DNA of 64,000 bases, taken from positions 1,240,001 to 1,304,000 of the forward strand of contig FP929003.1 in NCBI GenBank assembly GCA_000196815.1. The letters run 5' to 3'. The position numbers and the translations under genes were made by a program. Positions 49,345 through 57,460 of this stretch are shown one piece after another. The stretch's first letter is position 1; each line of letters begins with the position of its first letter. This stretch comes from Nitrospira defluvii. GTDB lineage: Bacteria; Nitrospirota; Nitrospiria; Nitrospirales; Nitrospiraceae. Under the pieces are notes generated by a model. It was not told the origin of the DNA, made no database searches, and was given only the letters and a program-made list of their open reading frames with translations.

Positions 49345-49896
49345 ATGCGATTGATGATCACGGGGCGGCATGTGGCAGTCACTCCTGCTCTACGGGAGTA
49401 TATCGAAACACGCATGGAGCGGCTGGACCGCTACGGGCTGAAGCTCGGGACCTTGCAGATTTTGCTCAGCGTGGAAAAATTTCATCATGTGGCTGAAGTG
49501 GTGGGTGTCGTGCAGAGCCGGCGTTTACAAGCGAAAACCTCAACCGAGGAAATGTATGCCTCGATCGATGAAGTCGTTGATAAACTGGGGGCTCAGTTAC
49601 GGAAATTGAAAGAGCGCAAGGTTAACCACAAATTCGGCGATCAACCACGTGTGCGGGCAATCACGCGAAAGGCTCCCCGGGCTGCGCGCAACGAAGTCGA
49701 AGTGGTTCGACCGACTCTCGAAGTGTTGACGGTCGAAGAGGCTGTCGAGGCGCTGAATTCCGCGAAACTCGCGGTGCTGGTCTTTGTGAATGCGCTGTCC
49801 GGCACGGTTCAGGTTCTCCAGCGCTTGCCGAATGGACGAGTGTCTCTGATCGATCCCGCCAGCGACCGTGCTCGCACTGCTCATGGCCGCGCTTAA
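49345..49896 (+). CDS. hpf: Ribosome hibernation promoting factor, long form
   Basis: A 183-residue protein. The N-terminal domain (RLMITGRHVAVTPALREYIE, ASIDEVVDKLGAQLRKLKER) binds the 30S decoding site. The C-terminal domain (PTLEVLTVEEAVEALNSAKL, VLQRLPNGRVSLIDP) drives 100S dimer formation in long HPFs. The frame is open from 49276, but ATG 49345 has GAGGA upstream and begins the family sequence. It follows rpoN, as in many bacteria. Confidence 0.9.
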   Translation: MRLMITGRHVAVTPALREYIETRMERLDRYGLKLGTLQILLSVEKFHHVAEVVGVVQSRRLQAKTSTEEMYASIDEVVDKLGAQLRKLKERKVNHKFGDQPRVRAITRKAPRAARNEVEVVRPTLEVLTVEEAVEALNSAKLAVLVFVNALSGTVQVLQRLPNGRVSLIDPASDRARTAHGRA

Positions 49897-50749
49897 TCTC
49901 GTCGTAATCAGCGGCCTTTCCGGCTCCGGAAAGAGCCATGCCTTGAAAGCCTTCGAAGACGCGGGATATTTCTGCGTCGACAATCTTCCTCCGGCCCTTC
50001 TTCCCACCTTTGTCGAGTTATGCCACCAGCAGGGCGGGGAAATTAAGAATGTCGCCCTGGGCATCGATATTCGCGAGCGAGTCTTTTTCGGGGATTTGGC
50101 AAAGGTCCTGGGCGAGCTAAAAGCGCAGGGCCACGCGCTGCAACTCGTGTTTCTGGAAGCCCGAGAGGAAGTGCTGGTTCGCCGGTTTTCCGAGAGCCGC
50201 CGTCCGCATCCCTTGTTGCCGCACATGCCGGTCGTGGAAGGCGTGCGGTTCGAGCGTGAGCGCCTCAGCGAACTGCGGAAGCATGCCGACCGGGTTATCG
50301 ACACCTCCAACATTACGGTGCATGAATTGCGCGAGTTGCTGATCCGGCAGTTCCGCCAGGAAACGGCCGCCCGCCGCATGACCATCTCGCTGGTCACATT
50401 CGGGTACAAGTTCGGCGTGCCCTATGACATCGACCTGCTCTTCGACGTGCGTTTCATTCGCAATCCGTTCTTCGTGCCCGAGCTCAAAGCATTGACCGGG
50501 GAGGATGCCCGCGTGCAGCAGTATGTATTGGGAGATCCCGCGGCCGGTCAATTTCTCGAACATCTGCAAGGCTTGTTCGGCTTTCTGATCCCGCTCTATG
50601 AGCGGGATCAGCGAAGCTACCTCAGCATCGGCATCGGTTGTACCGGAGGGCGTCATCGGTCCGTGACCATGGCGTTGCATCTCCGGGAACAATTTGCCGC
50701 CCTCGGTTATGATGTGTCCGTCACCCACCGCGACATGCAAAAACCCTAG
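49883..50749 (+). CDS. rapZ: RNase adapter / nucleotide-binding protein RapZ
   Basis: A 288-residue P-loop protein. GLSGSGKSHALKAFEDAGYF holds the Walker A motif, VDNLPPALLP follows, and the C-terminal domain (IGCTGGRHRSVTMALHLREQ) is typical. In E. coli it directs small-RNA decay that controls amino-sugar synthesis; the role here is unknown. It overlaps the end of hpf by 14 bases. The ptsN gene that often lies between hpf and rapZ is absent. Confidence 0.93.
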   Translation: MAALNLVVISGLSGSGKSHALKAFEDAGYFCVDNLPPALLPTFVELCHQQGGEIKNVALGIDIRERVFFGDLAKVLGELKAQGHALQLVFLEAREEVLVRRFSESRRPHPLLPHMPVVEGVRFERERLSELRKHADRVIDTSNITVHELRELLIRQFRQETAARRMTISLVTFGYKFGVPYDIDLLFDVRFIRNPFFVPELKALTGEDARVQQYVLGDPAAGQFLEHLQGLFGFLIPLYERDQRSYLSIGIGCTGGRHRSVTMALHLREQFAALGYDVSVTHRDMQKP

Positions 50750-50805
50750 TTCCTGAGCGCTGTTTCGCCGTTTCCTCATGAGAAATCCCTGCGAGGTCCG
50801 CTTTC

Positions 50806-50833
50806 TTGACAGGTGGACTATATCAACTATACT
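50806..50833 (+). promoter_or_regulatory. Sigma70 promoter of the pil operon
   Basis: A perfect TTGACA (50806-50811), a 16-base spacer and TATACT (50828-50833). It lies about 50 bases upstream of the small HTH gene. Confidence 0.65.
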
Positions 50834-50884
50834 TAATTCCGTGGGCTCGAAACACGCGATGAATAGAGGCGTTTGAGGCGGTTT

Positions 50885-51100
50885 GTGAAGAAAGTCAGCG
50901 ATGTCCCCAAAAAGAAATTGTACAAGACCAACGAGGTCTGCGAGATGTTCGACATCTCGCGCGCGACGTTATTTCGCTGGGAGCGTGAAGGATTGATCAC
51001 CGGACCGCCCCGCGACTGGCGAAATTGGCGTCTGTATACCGCCGAAAATGTCGAACAAATCAGGCACGTGATGGGTGGTGGACGAAAAGAGGTTGCGTAG
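50885..51100 (+). CDS. Small MerR-like HTH protein
   Basis: A 71-residue protein that is little more than a MerR-type winged-helix DNA-binding domain (YKTNEVCEMFDISRATLFRW, then WRNWRLYTAENVEQIRHVM). There is no effector or coiled-coil domain. GTG 50885 follows GAGGCGG; TTG 50873 is possible. It is the first gene after a strong promoter and lies 13 bases before pilM, so it may autoregulate the pilus assembly operon; that is inference from position. Confidence 0.75.
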   Translation: MKKVSDVPKKKLYKTNEVCEMFDISRATLFRWEREGLITGPPRDWRNWRLYTAENVEQIRHVMGGGRKEVA

Positions 51101-51113
51101 AGAGGGCACGAGC

Positions 51114-52211
51114 ATGCTGGCTTCATTGAAAAATCTGGCTGATATGGAATTTCTCTCGATGTTTTCCCCGCAGCGGCAGTTGCTGGGGCTCGACATCGGT
51201 TCGAGCAGCATCAAACTGGTGCAGATCAAGGAACATCGGGGCCGGTATACGTTGCAGAAGTTCGCGGTCAAGGAGTTGGAACCCGAGGTGATCGTGGACG
51301 GCACGGTCATGGACGAAGGGCGTGTCGTGACGGCCATCAAGGAATTGCTGGCCGAACAGAATGTCAAATTGAAGCAGGTTGCCATCTCCATCTCCGGCCA
51401 TGCGGTCATTGTGAAGAAGATTTCTCTGCCGCCGATGCCCGATGAAGAACTCGATGCCCAGGTGAAGTTGTCTGCCGAACAGTACATTCCCTTCGATATC
51501 AATGAAGTAAACCTCGACTTTCATGTGTTGCCCCCGTCGGAGAACCCGGACGAGCAGAGCGAAATGTCGATTGTGCTGGTCGCGGCCAAAAAAGACAAGA
51601 TCAACGAATTGACCGAACTGGTAAAGGCGGCCGGACTGACTCCGGTCGTGATGGATGTCGATGCATTTGCGGTGGAGAACATGTATGGCGTGACCTCCCC
51701 CTCCACGCAAGACGACACCACGATTCTGGTGAACATCGGGGCCAGCGTGATGAACGTGAATATCGTGGGAGGAGGCGTCTCTCTTTTTACTCGCGATATT
51801 CCCCTGGGAGGGAACCGGTATTCCGAGGCTGTGCAGCGCGAGATGGGGGTCTCGTTCGAAGAAGCGGAGCAACTCAAGAAAAGCGACCAAGACGACGATC
51901 ATACACTCGCAGCGGTCATGGAGAGCGTGAATGCGGAAGTGGCGTCGGAGATCGCACGCACGATCGATTACTTCAAGACAACCTCTTCGGAGAGCGAAAT
52001 TGCGCGAGTCTTGCTGTTCGGCGGGGGAGCCAAGGTCAAGGGCCTGGCTCAACAGCTTCGCGATCGCATGCATGTCGAGGTGGAAATCGCGAATCCCTTC
52101 AATGAGATCGACACGTCACAGTGCGACGTCGATCCCGATCAGTTGACCGAAATGGGGCCGCTTGCGGCGGTGGGGGTAGGCCTCGCGCTCCGGACGGTGG
52201 GGGACCGATGA
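51114..52211 (+). CDS. pilM: Type IV pilus assembly protein PilM
   Basis: A 365-residue actin-fold cytoplasmic ATP-binding protein. The phosphate-1 loop is LGLDIGSSSIKLVQIKEHRG, and later segments are ILVNIGASVMNVNIV and LFGGGAKVKGLAQQL. It links the inner-membrane alignment complex to the pilus motors by binding PilN. ATG 51114 has AGAGAGGG upstream. Its stop overlaps pilN by four bases. Confidence 0.93.
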   Translation: MLASLKNLADMEFLSMFSPQRQLLGLDIGSSSIKLVQIKEHRGRYTLQKFAVKELEPEVIVDGTVMDEGRVVTAIKELLAEQNVKLKQVAISISGHAVIVKKISLPPMPDEELDAQVKLSAEQYIPFDINEVNLDFHVLPPSENPDEQSEMSIVLVAAKKDKINELTELVKAAGLTPVVMDVDAFAVENMYGVTSPSTQDDTTILVNIGASVMNVNIVGGGVSLFTRDIPLGGNRYSEAVQREMGVSFEEAEQLKKSDQDDDHTLAAVMESVNAEVASEIARTIDYFKTTSSESEIARVLLFGGGAKVKGLAQQLRDRMHVEVEIANPFNEIDTSQCDVDPDQLTEMGPLAAVGVGLALRTVGDR

Positions 52212-52762
52212 TTAGAATCAACTTACTCGCAACTGGGCCCCGGTCCAGAAAAGCCAAACCGCAGTGGGATGTACGTGCTGAGGCCTTGATCGGCATCGCG
52301 GTGTTGCTGGTCACCTTGACGGGGTGTTGGTATTACGCCGCTTCCCTTGATGAGGAGATCCAAGCCAAGCAGAGCGAGAAGCAGGTCAAGGACAAGCAGG
52401 TTGCGCAGCTAAAAGAGCAAGTCAAGGCCGTGCAAGACTTTGAAGAGAAGAAGAAGCAGCTTGAAGCGAAAAATCGCATCATCGACCAGCTCGAAAAGAG
52501 CCGGACAGGACCGGTCAAGGTGTTGGACCACGTCAGTCAGAGTCTGAATCCCCTGAAGGTCTGGCTCGTGCGGCTCAATCTCAAGGGCAACAATGTCGAG
52601 CTCGAAGGTCGCGCGCTGACAAACGATGATGTGGTGGAATTCGTGAACAACCTGCGGCGGACCGATCAATTCGGTGCCATCAAGTTGATGGAGAGCCGGG
52701 CGGGACTGGACAACAAGATGAACACCTATCAATTCAAACTCGACCTGTCGATGAAAGGCTAA
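52208..52762 (+). CDS. pilN: Type IV pilus assembly protein PilN
   Basis: A 184-residue bitopic protein. The N terminus MIRINLLATGPRSRKAK is the PilM-binding motif, a transmembrane helix follows (LIGIAVLLVTLTGCWYYA), then a coiled coil (about residues 50-100) and a ferredoxin-like periplasmic domain. It starts within the pilM stop (ATGA). Confidence 0.92.
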   Translation: MIRINLLATGPRSRKAKPQWDVRAEALIGIAVLLVTLTGCWYYAASLDEEIQAKQSEKQVKDKQVAQLKEQVKAVQDFEEKKKQLEAKNRIIDQLEKSRTGPVKVLDHVSQSLNPLKVWLVRLNLKGNNVELEGRALTNDDVVEFVNNLRRTDQFGAIKLMESRAGLDNKMNTYQFKLDLSMKG

Positions 52763-52763
52763 C

Positions 52764-53387
52764 ATGAGTCTGAATGCAATCAGCTTAGACGGCCTCCGCA
52801 GCATTCCGACAGGTCAGAAAGTCGCGCTGCTAGGACTGTTGGTGGCGGCGATTCTAGTAGGGTTCTATTTCTACGTGGTCGATCCCAAGACCATGGAGTT
52901 GGAAGCGGTTCAGGGGCAGGTCGCCCAGTTGGATACCGAGATTCAGAATCTGACCTTGAAGGTCAAACATCTGGATGAACTGGTGGCGGCGAGCAAGCAG
53001 CTGGAAATCGAATTGGCCGCGAAGAAGGAGCGCCTTCCGCCGGAAGAAGAGGCGGTGATGCTGCTCAAGCAAGTGTCCGATCTTGGCATGCGACTGGGTT
53101 TGGATGTCCGTCTCTGGAAGCCGGGCACGCAAGCCGAGGATCCGTCGAAGCTGTTTATTCGGATGCCGATCAACGTGGAAGTGGCCGGCGGATACCATAC
53201 GGCCGCCATCTTCTTCGATCGTATCAGCAAGCTGTCCCGGATCGTGACGGTTCAGGATGTGCGGATCGGTGCGGCTCGCGTCGATCAAGGACGTGTGGTC
53301 ACGCAGACGGTGTTCGATTTGGTGGCCTACGCCGCCCCGGGAGAGAAAAAAGCCGCCGCGCCCGTTCCTGCGGCGAAGCCAAAGTGA
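52764..53387 (+). CDS. pilO: Type IV pilus assembly protein PilO
   Basis: A 207-residue bitopic protein that pairs with PilN. It has a transmembrane helix (VALLGLLVAAILVGFYFYVV), a coiled coil (QLDTEIQNLTLKVKHLDELV) and a periplasmic domain with the PilO segment VEVAGGYHTAAIFFDRISKL. It begins one base after pilN and overlaps the open frame of pilP. Confidence 0.93.
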   Translation: MSLNAISLDGLRSIPTGQKVALLGLLVAAILVGFYFYVVDPKTMELEAVQGQVAQLDTEIQNLTLKVKHLDELVAASKQLEIELAAKKERLPPEEEAVMLLKQVSDLGMRLGLDVRLWKPGTQAEDPSKLFIRMPINVEVAGGYHTAAIFFDRISKLSRIVTVQDVRIGAARVDQGRVVTQTVFDLVAYAAPGEKKAAAPVPAAKPK

Positions 53388-53428
53388 GGATTGGAGCCCA
53401 GCTTATGCTCAACGCGAGGGGAAGCACC

Positions 53429-54034
53429 GTGAAGAGACGAATCTGGTGGCGCGGGTCGATGGCCGTAGCAGCGGTTCTGTTGGCGAGTGGAGGCGCGGTG
53501 TCGTCTGTCGAGGCGAAGACTTTTCCTCACTTGCGCCAAGTGGCGTCCATGCGGCCGGCCGATTCCCTGAAGATCATGCCGTTGCCGGAGGGGCCGCGCT
53601 CAGGGCCGGCAGTTGAAGCTCCAGCCTCGCGTTCCGAAGCGGCGGTCTCAGCCTCAGCGGATTCACTATCGACGGAATTTTCAGGGACATCCTACGATCC
53701 GTCGGGTCGTCGGGATCCCTTCCTGCCTATGATCCAACTGGGCCAGCAGACAGAGCAGGATGCGACCCTTCCCCCGCTGCAGCGTGTCGGCCTCACGGAA
53801 CTGAGTTTGATCGGGGTGCTCTGGGGCAATTACGGTTACACGGCCATGGTTCAGACGCCGGACGGCAAAGGCTACAGCATCCGCCGCGGGACACGGATCG
53901 GGCCCAACAATGGTGTGGTCAGTTCAATCACCGAACGAGGCATCATCGTTCAAGAGCGGTTCACGGACGTGTACGGGAATAAACAGGAGCGGGAATACGT
54001 CAAGCTCCTGCACCCGAAAGAGGGTACAGAATGA
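53429..54034 (+). CDS. pilP: Type IV pilus assembly protein PilP
   Basis: A protein of about 201 residues. After a signal-like segment (MAVAAVLLASGGAVSSVEA), a linker leads to the PilP beta domain (SGRRDPFLPMIQ, LTELSLIGVLWGNYGYTAMV, GTRIGPNNGVVSSITERGII). It connects PilNO to the secretin. A frame start at GTG 53384 overlaps pilO, but GAGGGGA before GTG 53429 gives a cleaner signal peptide. A lipobox cysteine, usual in PilP, is not visible. Confidence 0.85.
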   Translation: MKRRIWWRGSMAVAAVLLASGGAVSSVEAKTFPHLRQVASMRPADSLKIMPLPEGPRSGPAVEAPASRSEAAVSASADSLSTEFSGTSYDPSGRRDPFLPMIQLGQQTEQDATLPPLQRVGLTELSLIGVLWGNYGYTAMVQTPDGKGYSIRRGTRIGPNNGVVSSITERGIIVQERFTDVYGNKQEREYVKLLHPKEGTE

Positions 54035-56025
54035 AACAAGCACAGGTTGGTGTACATCCGCTGCTGAGTGTCACTGTGATGGCCGGTGTGTTGGGGCTTG
54101 CCGGATATGTGCAAGCTGCGGCGCCAGGCGAGACGACCGGACTGACTGGATTCACACAGGCCGTTGATCAAAGTGCGGCCGTGTCCGTGGAGAGCGCCGC
54201 ACCCGTTCCGGAGCGCGCCGTTGCTGCTGCCCCGGCTGCGACAATGCTGACAAAAGTGGAAGCGAAGCCTGACGGGAGCCGGATGGCCTTGATTCTGAGC
54301 GGGAACGGTGTCTTTACGCATACCGTGAAGATGATCGGGGATCGTCGGATGGTCGTCGACATGCCGCACATTCAGTCGGACGGCCACCAGTCACAGCTGA
54401 TGGTCGGGCATGCCTTGCTGTCGAGAGTCCGATTCGGGTATCACGCGGATAAGGTGCGGTTAGTGCTGGATTTAACGCAGTCCGTCGAACATACCGTCGA
54501 TTCAACCGACGGCCGCCTGGTCCTGACTCTGGAGCCGAAGGCGGTGGCGTCTCTCATTGAACCGAACGCCTTCGACGGTGGCGCCTTGGCCCATGTTGAG
54601 GCGTCGGCGGAACAGCCGGGCGCGCTCGAACCGAAGCAGCCGGCGTCCCATCCCATGCTGGTGGCGAATAAATCACCGAAAGCTTTATTTCGTATCCAGC
54701 CGATTCAATTGACGGCGGAGTCGGTCCAGAAAGAAGACCGGAAGCCTGAGAGTAATGAGGTGGTGAACGGCGCGTCCCGATTCGTCGGCCGGCGTATCTC
54801 CCTCGATTTTCAGCAAGCCGATATCAGCAATGTGTTGCGGTTGATTGCGGAGGTCAGCGGCTTCAACATTGTGGTCGGGGAGGGTGTCAAAAGCAAAGTC
54901 ACGATGAAGCTGGCGAATGTACCGTGGGATCAGGCCCTCGAGATGCTGCTGAAAATGAATGCGTTGGGAATGATCCGCCAGGGCAACATCGTGTGGGTGG
55001 ATACCCTGCAGAATATCGCCAAGCAACAGGATGAAGAGGCGCGGGCGAAGGACTCGAAGGCGAAGGCAGAGCCGATCGTCACCCGGGTATTCTATATCCG
55101 GAATCTCAACGCCACGGAAGTGCAAACGTCGTTACGACAGAACCTGAGTCCGCGCGGGACGATGACGGTCAGCGCCGCGAGCAATGCCCTCATCATCAGC
55201 GACACGGAATCCAAGCTGGAAGTCCTGCGGCAGTTGCTGGATGGCGTCGATCTCGAAGTGCCGCAAGTGCAGATTGAGGCCCGCATCGTACAGGCCGACA
55301 CGACCTATACCCGCTCGCTTGGTGTGCAGTGGGGTATTCAGAACGTCAATCAGCTGGGAAGCTCCAGCGGAACGTCTGCCTTCAAGACCGGCACCACCGG
55401 GGCATTCGGCGCCCAAGTCTCGGACTTCCTGATCAACTTGCCGGCTAACCCCGGATTGCCGTCGGTGCCGGGAGCCGGGTTCTCGATCGGGAAAACCGAC
55501 GGGGCGATGTTGGATGTGCGGTTGTCGGCCGGTGAATTGCTGGGCTTGACCAAGGTGATCGCGGCGCCGAAGATCACGACGCTGGACAAACGGGATGCCA
55601 AGATTGCCCAGGGTGAATCGATTCCGTTCCAGACCACGTCGTTGCAGGGAACACAGACGACTTTCGTGGATGCGAACCTGGAGCTGAACGTGACGCCGCA
55701 AATTACCTCTCGCGACCCGAAAGAGATCGGCAAGCAGATTCTCATGAAGGTGCGGGCCACCCGGAACGCTGTCGGCGCCCGGAGCAACCCGGCCGGTCCG
55801 AGCATCGATCGTCGTGAAGCGACGACCCAGGTGCTGGTGCGTGACGGGGAAACCATGGTCATCGGCGGTGTCTTCGTCGATACTCAGTCGAACAACGTGG
55901 CCGGAATTCCCTACCTGTCACGTATCCCGGTCCTGGGCTGGTTGTTCAAGAACAAGACCGAGAACGTCTCCAAGCAAGAGTTGCTGATCTTCCTGACGCC
56001 GACGATCGTGCGCTCGACAACTTGA
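54031..56025 (+). CDS. pilQ: Type IV pilus secretin PilQ
   Basis: A 664-residue outer-membrane channel. After a signal sequence come one AMIN domain (about residues 70-170; VVDMPHIQSDGHQSQLMVG), an STN/N0 domain (ISLDFQQADISNVLRLIAEV), an N1 domain (VFYIRNLNATEVQTSLRQNL) and the secretin domain (VPQVQIEARIVQADTTYTRS, VLVRDGETMVIGGVFVD). Its ATG overlaps the pilP stop by four bases. It closes the pilMNOPQ operon. Confidence 0.95.
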   Translation: MKQAQVGVHPLLSVTVMAGVLGLAGYVQAAAPGETTGLTGFTQAVDQSAAVSVESAAPVPERAVAAAPAATMLTKVEAKPDGSRMALILSGNGVFTHTVKMIGDRRMVVDMPHIQSDGHQSQLMVGHALLSRVRFGYHADKVRLVLDLTQSVEHTVDSTDGRLVLTLEPKAVASLIEPNAFDGGALAHVEASAEQPGALEPKQPASHPMLVANKSPKALFRIQPIQLTAESVQKEDRKPESNEVVNGASRFVGRRISLDFQQADISNVLRLIAEVSGFNIVVGEGVKSKVTMKLANVPWDQALEMLLKMNALGMIRQGNIVWVDTLQNIAKQQDEEARAKDSKAKAEPIVTRVFYIRNLNATEVQTSLRQNLSPRGTMTVSAASNALIISDTESKLEVLRQLLDGVDLEVPQVQIEARIVQADTTYTRSLGVQWGIQNVNQLGSSSGTSAFKTGTTGAFGAQVSDFLINLPANPGLPSVPGAGFSIGKTDGAMLDVRLSAGELLGLTKVIAAPKITTLDKRDAKIAQGESIPFQTTSLQGTQTTFVDANLELNVTPQITSRDPKEIGKQILMKVRATRNAVGARSNPAGPSIDRREATTQVLVRDGETMVIGGVFVDTQSNNVAGIPYLSRIPVLGWLFKNKTENVSKQELLIFLTPTIVRSTT

Positions 56026-56051
56026 CAGGTCCCAGCGCGGCAAGTTAATAA

Positions 56052-56092
56052 TCGCCCCCATTGAAGATGGTACGCTATCTCAATGGGGGCGA
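56052..56092 (+). terminator. Strong hairpin after pilQ, probable terminator
   Basis: TCGCCCCCATTG (56052-56063) pairs with CAATGGGGGCGA (56081-56092). Inside it AGAT pairs with ATCT around GGTACGCT. No T-run follows, so Rho-independent termination is uncertain. TTGACA overlapping the pilQ stop (56022-56027), with AT-rich sequence 17 bases later, could be an aroB promoter, which would put the hairpin at the 5' end of that message. Confidence 0.5.
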
Positions 56093-56295
56093 ATCCTGCG
56101 GAACGTGTCTTTTCCCCCTATCTGATAGCGCTCCTTCCGGGTGTCTTCTTCCCCTAATATCGCAGGTTACGATCCAGTCTCCTTCGCCTCATGGCCTATC
56201 GGGTGTCTGGATTGTTCGCGTGGCTCGCTTCACGGGCCGTGCCGCCATCATGGACTTGAGACTCAGCCCTGCGTCCACACACTGCGTGATACCTG

Positions 56296-57453
56296 ATGAC
56301 ACGTCCTGCTATTAATACGCCCTCTCACTCCATTCATGTCAACCTCGGCGCGCGAAGTTACGCCATCGTCATTCGCCGCGATCTTCTTCAGGAGATCGGG
56401 GAGGAGCTGAAGCGTCTCAAATGCGCGGGCAAGGTAGGGGTCGTGACCGATCGCAATCTTGCCAAGCACTATCTTCCGCAGGTGACTCGCAGGCTGAAGG
56501 CCGCCGGGTTTACGGTTGTTCCCATCGTGCTGCCTCCCGGGGAGCGGACGAAAACCCTTCACTCCATCGGGACAGTCATGGATGCCCTCGTGAATGCCAG
56601 ATTTGAGCGTTCCTCGACGTTGCTGGCCTTGGGCGGAGGTGTGATCGGCGACATCACGGGGTTTGCCGCCGCGATCTACCAGCGGGGCATCCCCTTCGTG
56701 CAAATGCCGACGAGTCTGGTGGCTCAGGTCGATTCAAGCGTCGGCGGGAAGACAGGGGTCGATCACCCCAAGGGGAAAAATTTGATCGGGGCCTTCAACC
56801 AGCCGCGCGCGGTATTCATCGATCCAGCAATGTTGGCGACTCTGCCGACGCGCGAATGGGTGGGCGGTCTGGCCGAGGTGATCAAGTACGGCGTGATTGA
56901 GGACGCGGCCTTCTTTGAGTATCTGGAACAGAACATCGAATCGATCAAGCATTTGACCGACGACGTGGTCGCACACATCGTGAAACGGTCCTGTGAGCTC
57001 AAAGCGCAAGTTGTCTCGGAGGATGAGCGGGAGGCAGACCGGCGCCGCATTTTGAACTTCGGCCATACGATCGGCCATGCGCTGGAGTCCCTCGGCGGGT
57101 ATCGGGGGTTCATTCACGGTGAAGCCGTCGCGGTCGGGATGGTTTATGAGGCCGATCTGGCCAGATATCTCGGCTATTGTGGAGAAGAGGTGGTCGCACG
57201 ATTGCGTGCCCTGGTGAAGGCCGCGGGTTTGCCTGACCGGCTGCCGAAGGTTGCGTTTACAGCCTTGTGGAGCGCCATGCAGCAGGACAAGAAAGTGTCT
57301 GCCGGGACGATTTATTGTGTGGTGCCCGAGAAAATCGGGGCTGTACGAATCGTTCCGCTGGAGAAGGAGACGACCCGCGCCTGGTTGCAGGATGTCCGCG
57401 CCAGGCAAGCAACCGAATCGAAGCGTGCCAGGCCTGTCAGACGGGCACGTTAG
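56296..57453 (+). CDS. aroB: 3-dehydroquinate synthase
   Basis: A 385-residue enzyme of the shikimate pathway that converts DAHP to dehydroquinate with NAD and a divalent metal. LALGGGVIGDITGFAAA is the NAD-binding segment, and the metal ligands lie in LAEVIKYGVI (Glu), FGHTIGHALE (His) and IHGEAVAVGM (His). It is slightly long because of a basic C-terminal tail (QATESKRARPVRRAR). No clear ribosome-binding site precedes the ATG. It is followed after 7 bases by the GAF-ANTAR gene. Confidence 0.95.
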   Translation: MTRPAINTPSHSIHVNLGARSYAIVIRRDLLQEIGEELKRLKCAGKVGVVTDRNLAKHYLPQVTRRLKAAGFTVVPIVLPPGERTKTLHSIGTVMDALVNARFERSSTLLALGGGVIGDITGFAAAIYQRGIPFVQMPTSLVAQVDSSVGGKTGVDHPKGKNLIGAFNQPRAVFIDPAMLATLPTREWVGGLAEVIKYGVIEDAAFFEYLEQNIESIKHLTDDVVAHIVKRSCELKAQVVSEDEREADRRRILNFGHTIGHALESLGGYRGFIHGEAVAVGMVYEADLARYLGYCGEEVVARLRALVKAAGLPDRLPKVAFTALWSAMQQDKKVSAGTIYCVVPEKIGAVRIVPLEKETTRAWLQDVRARQATESKRARPVRRAR

Positions 57454-57460
57454 GAGTGGA

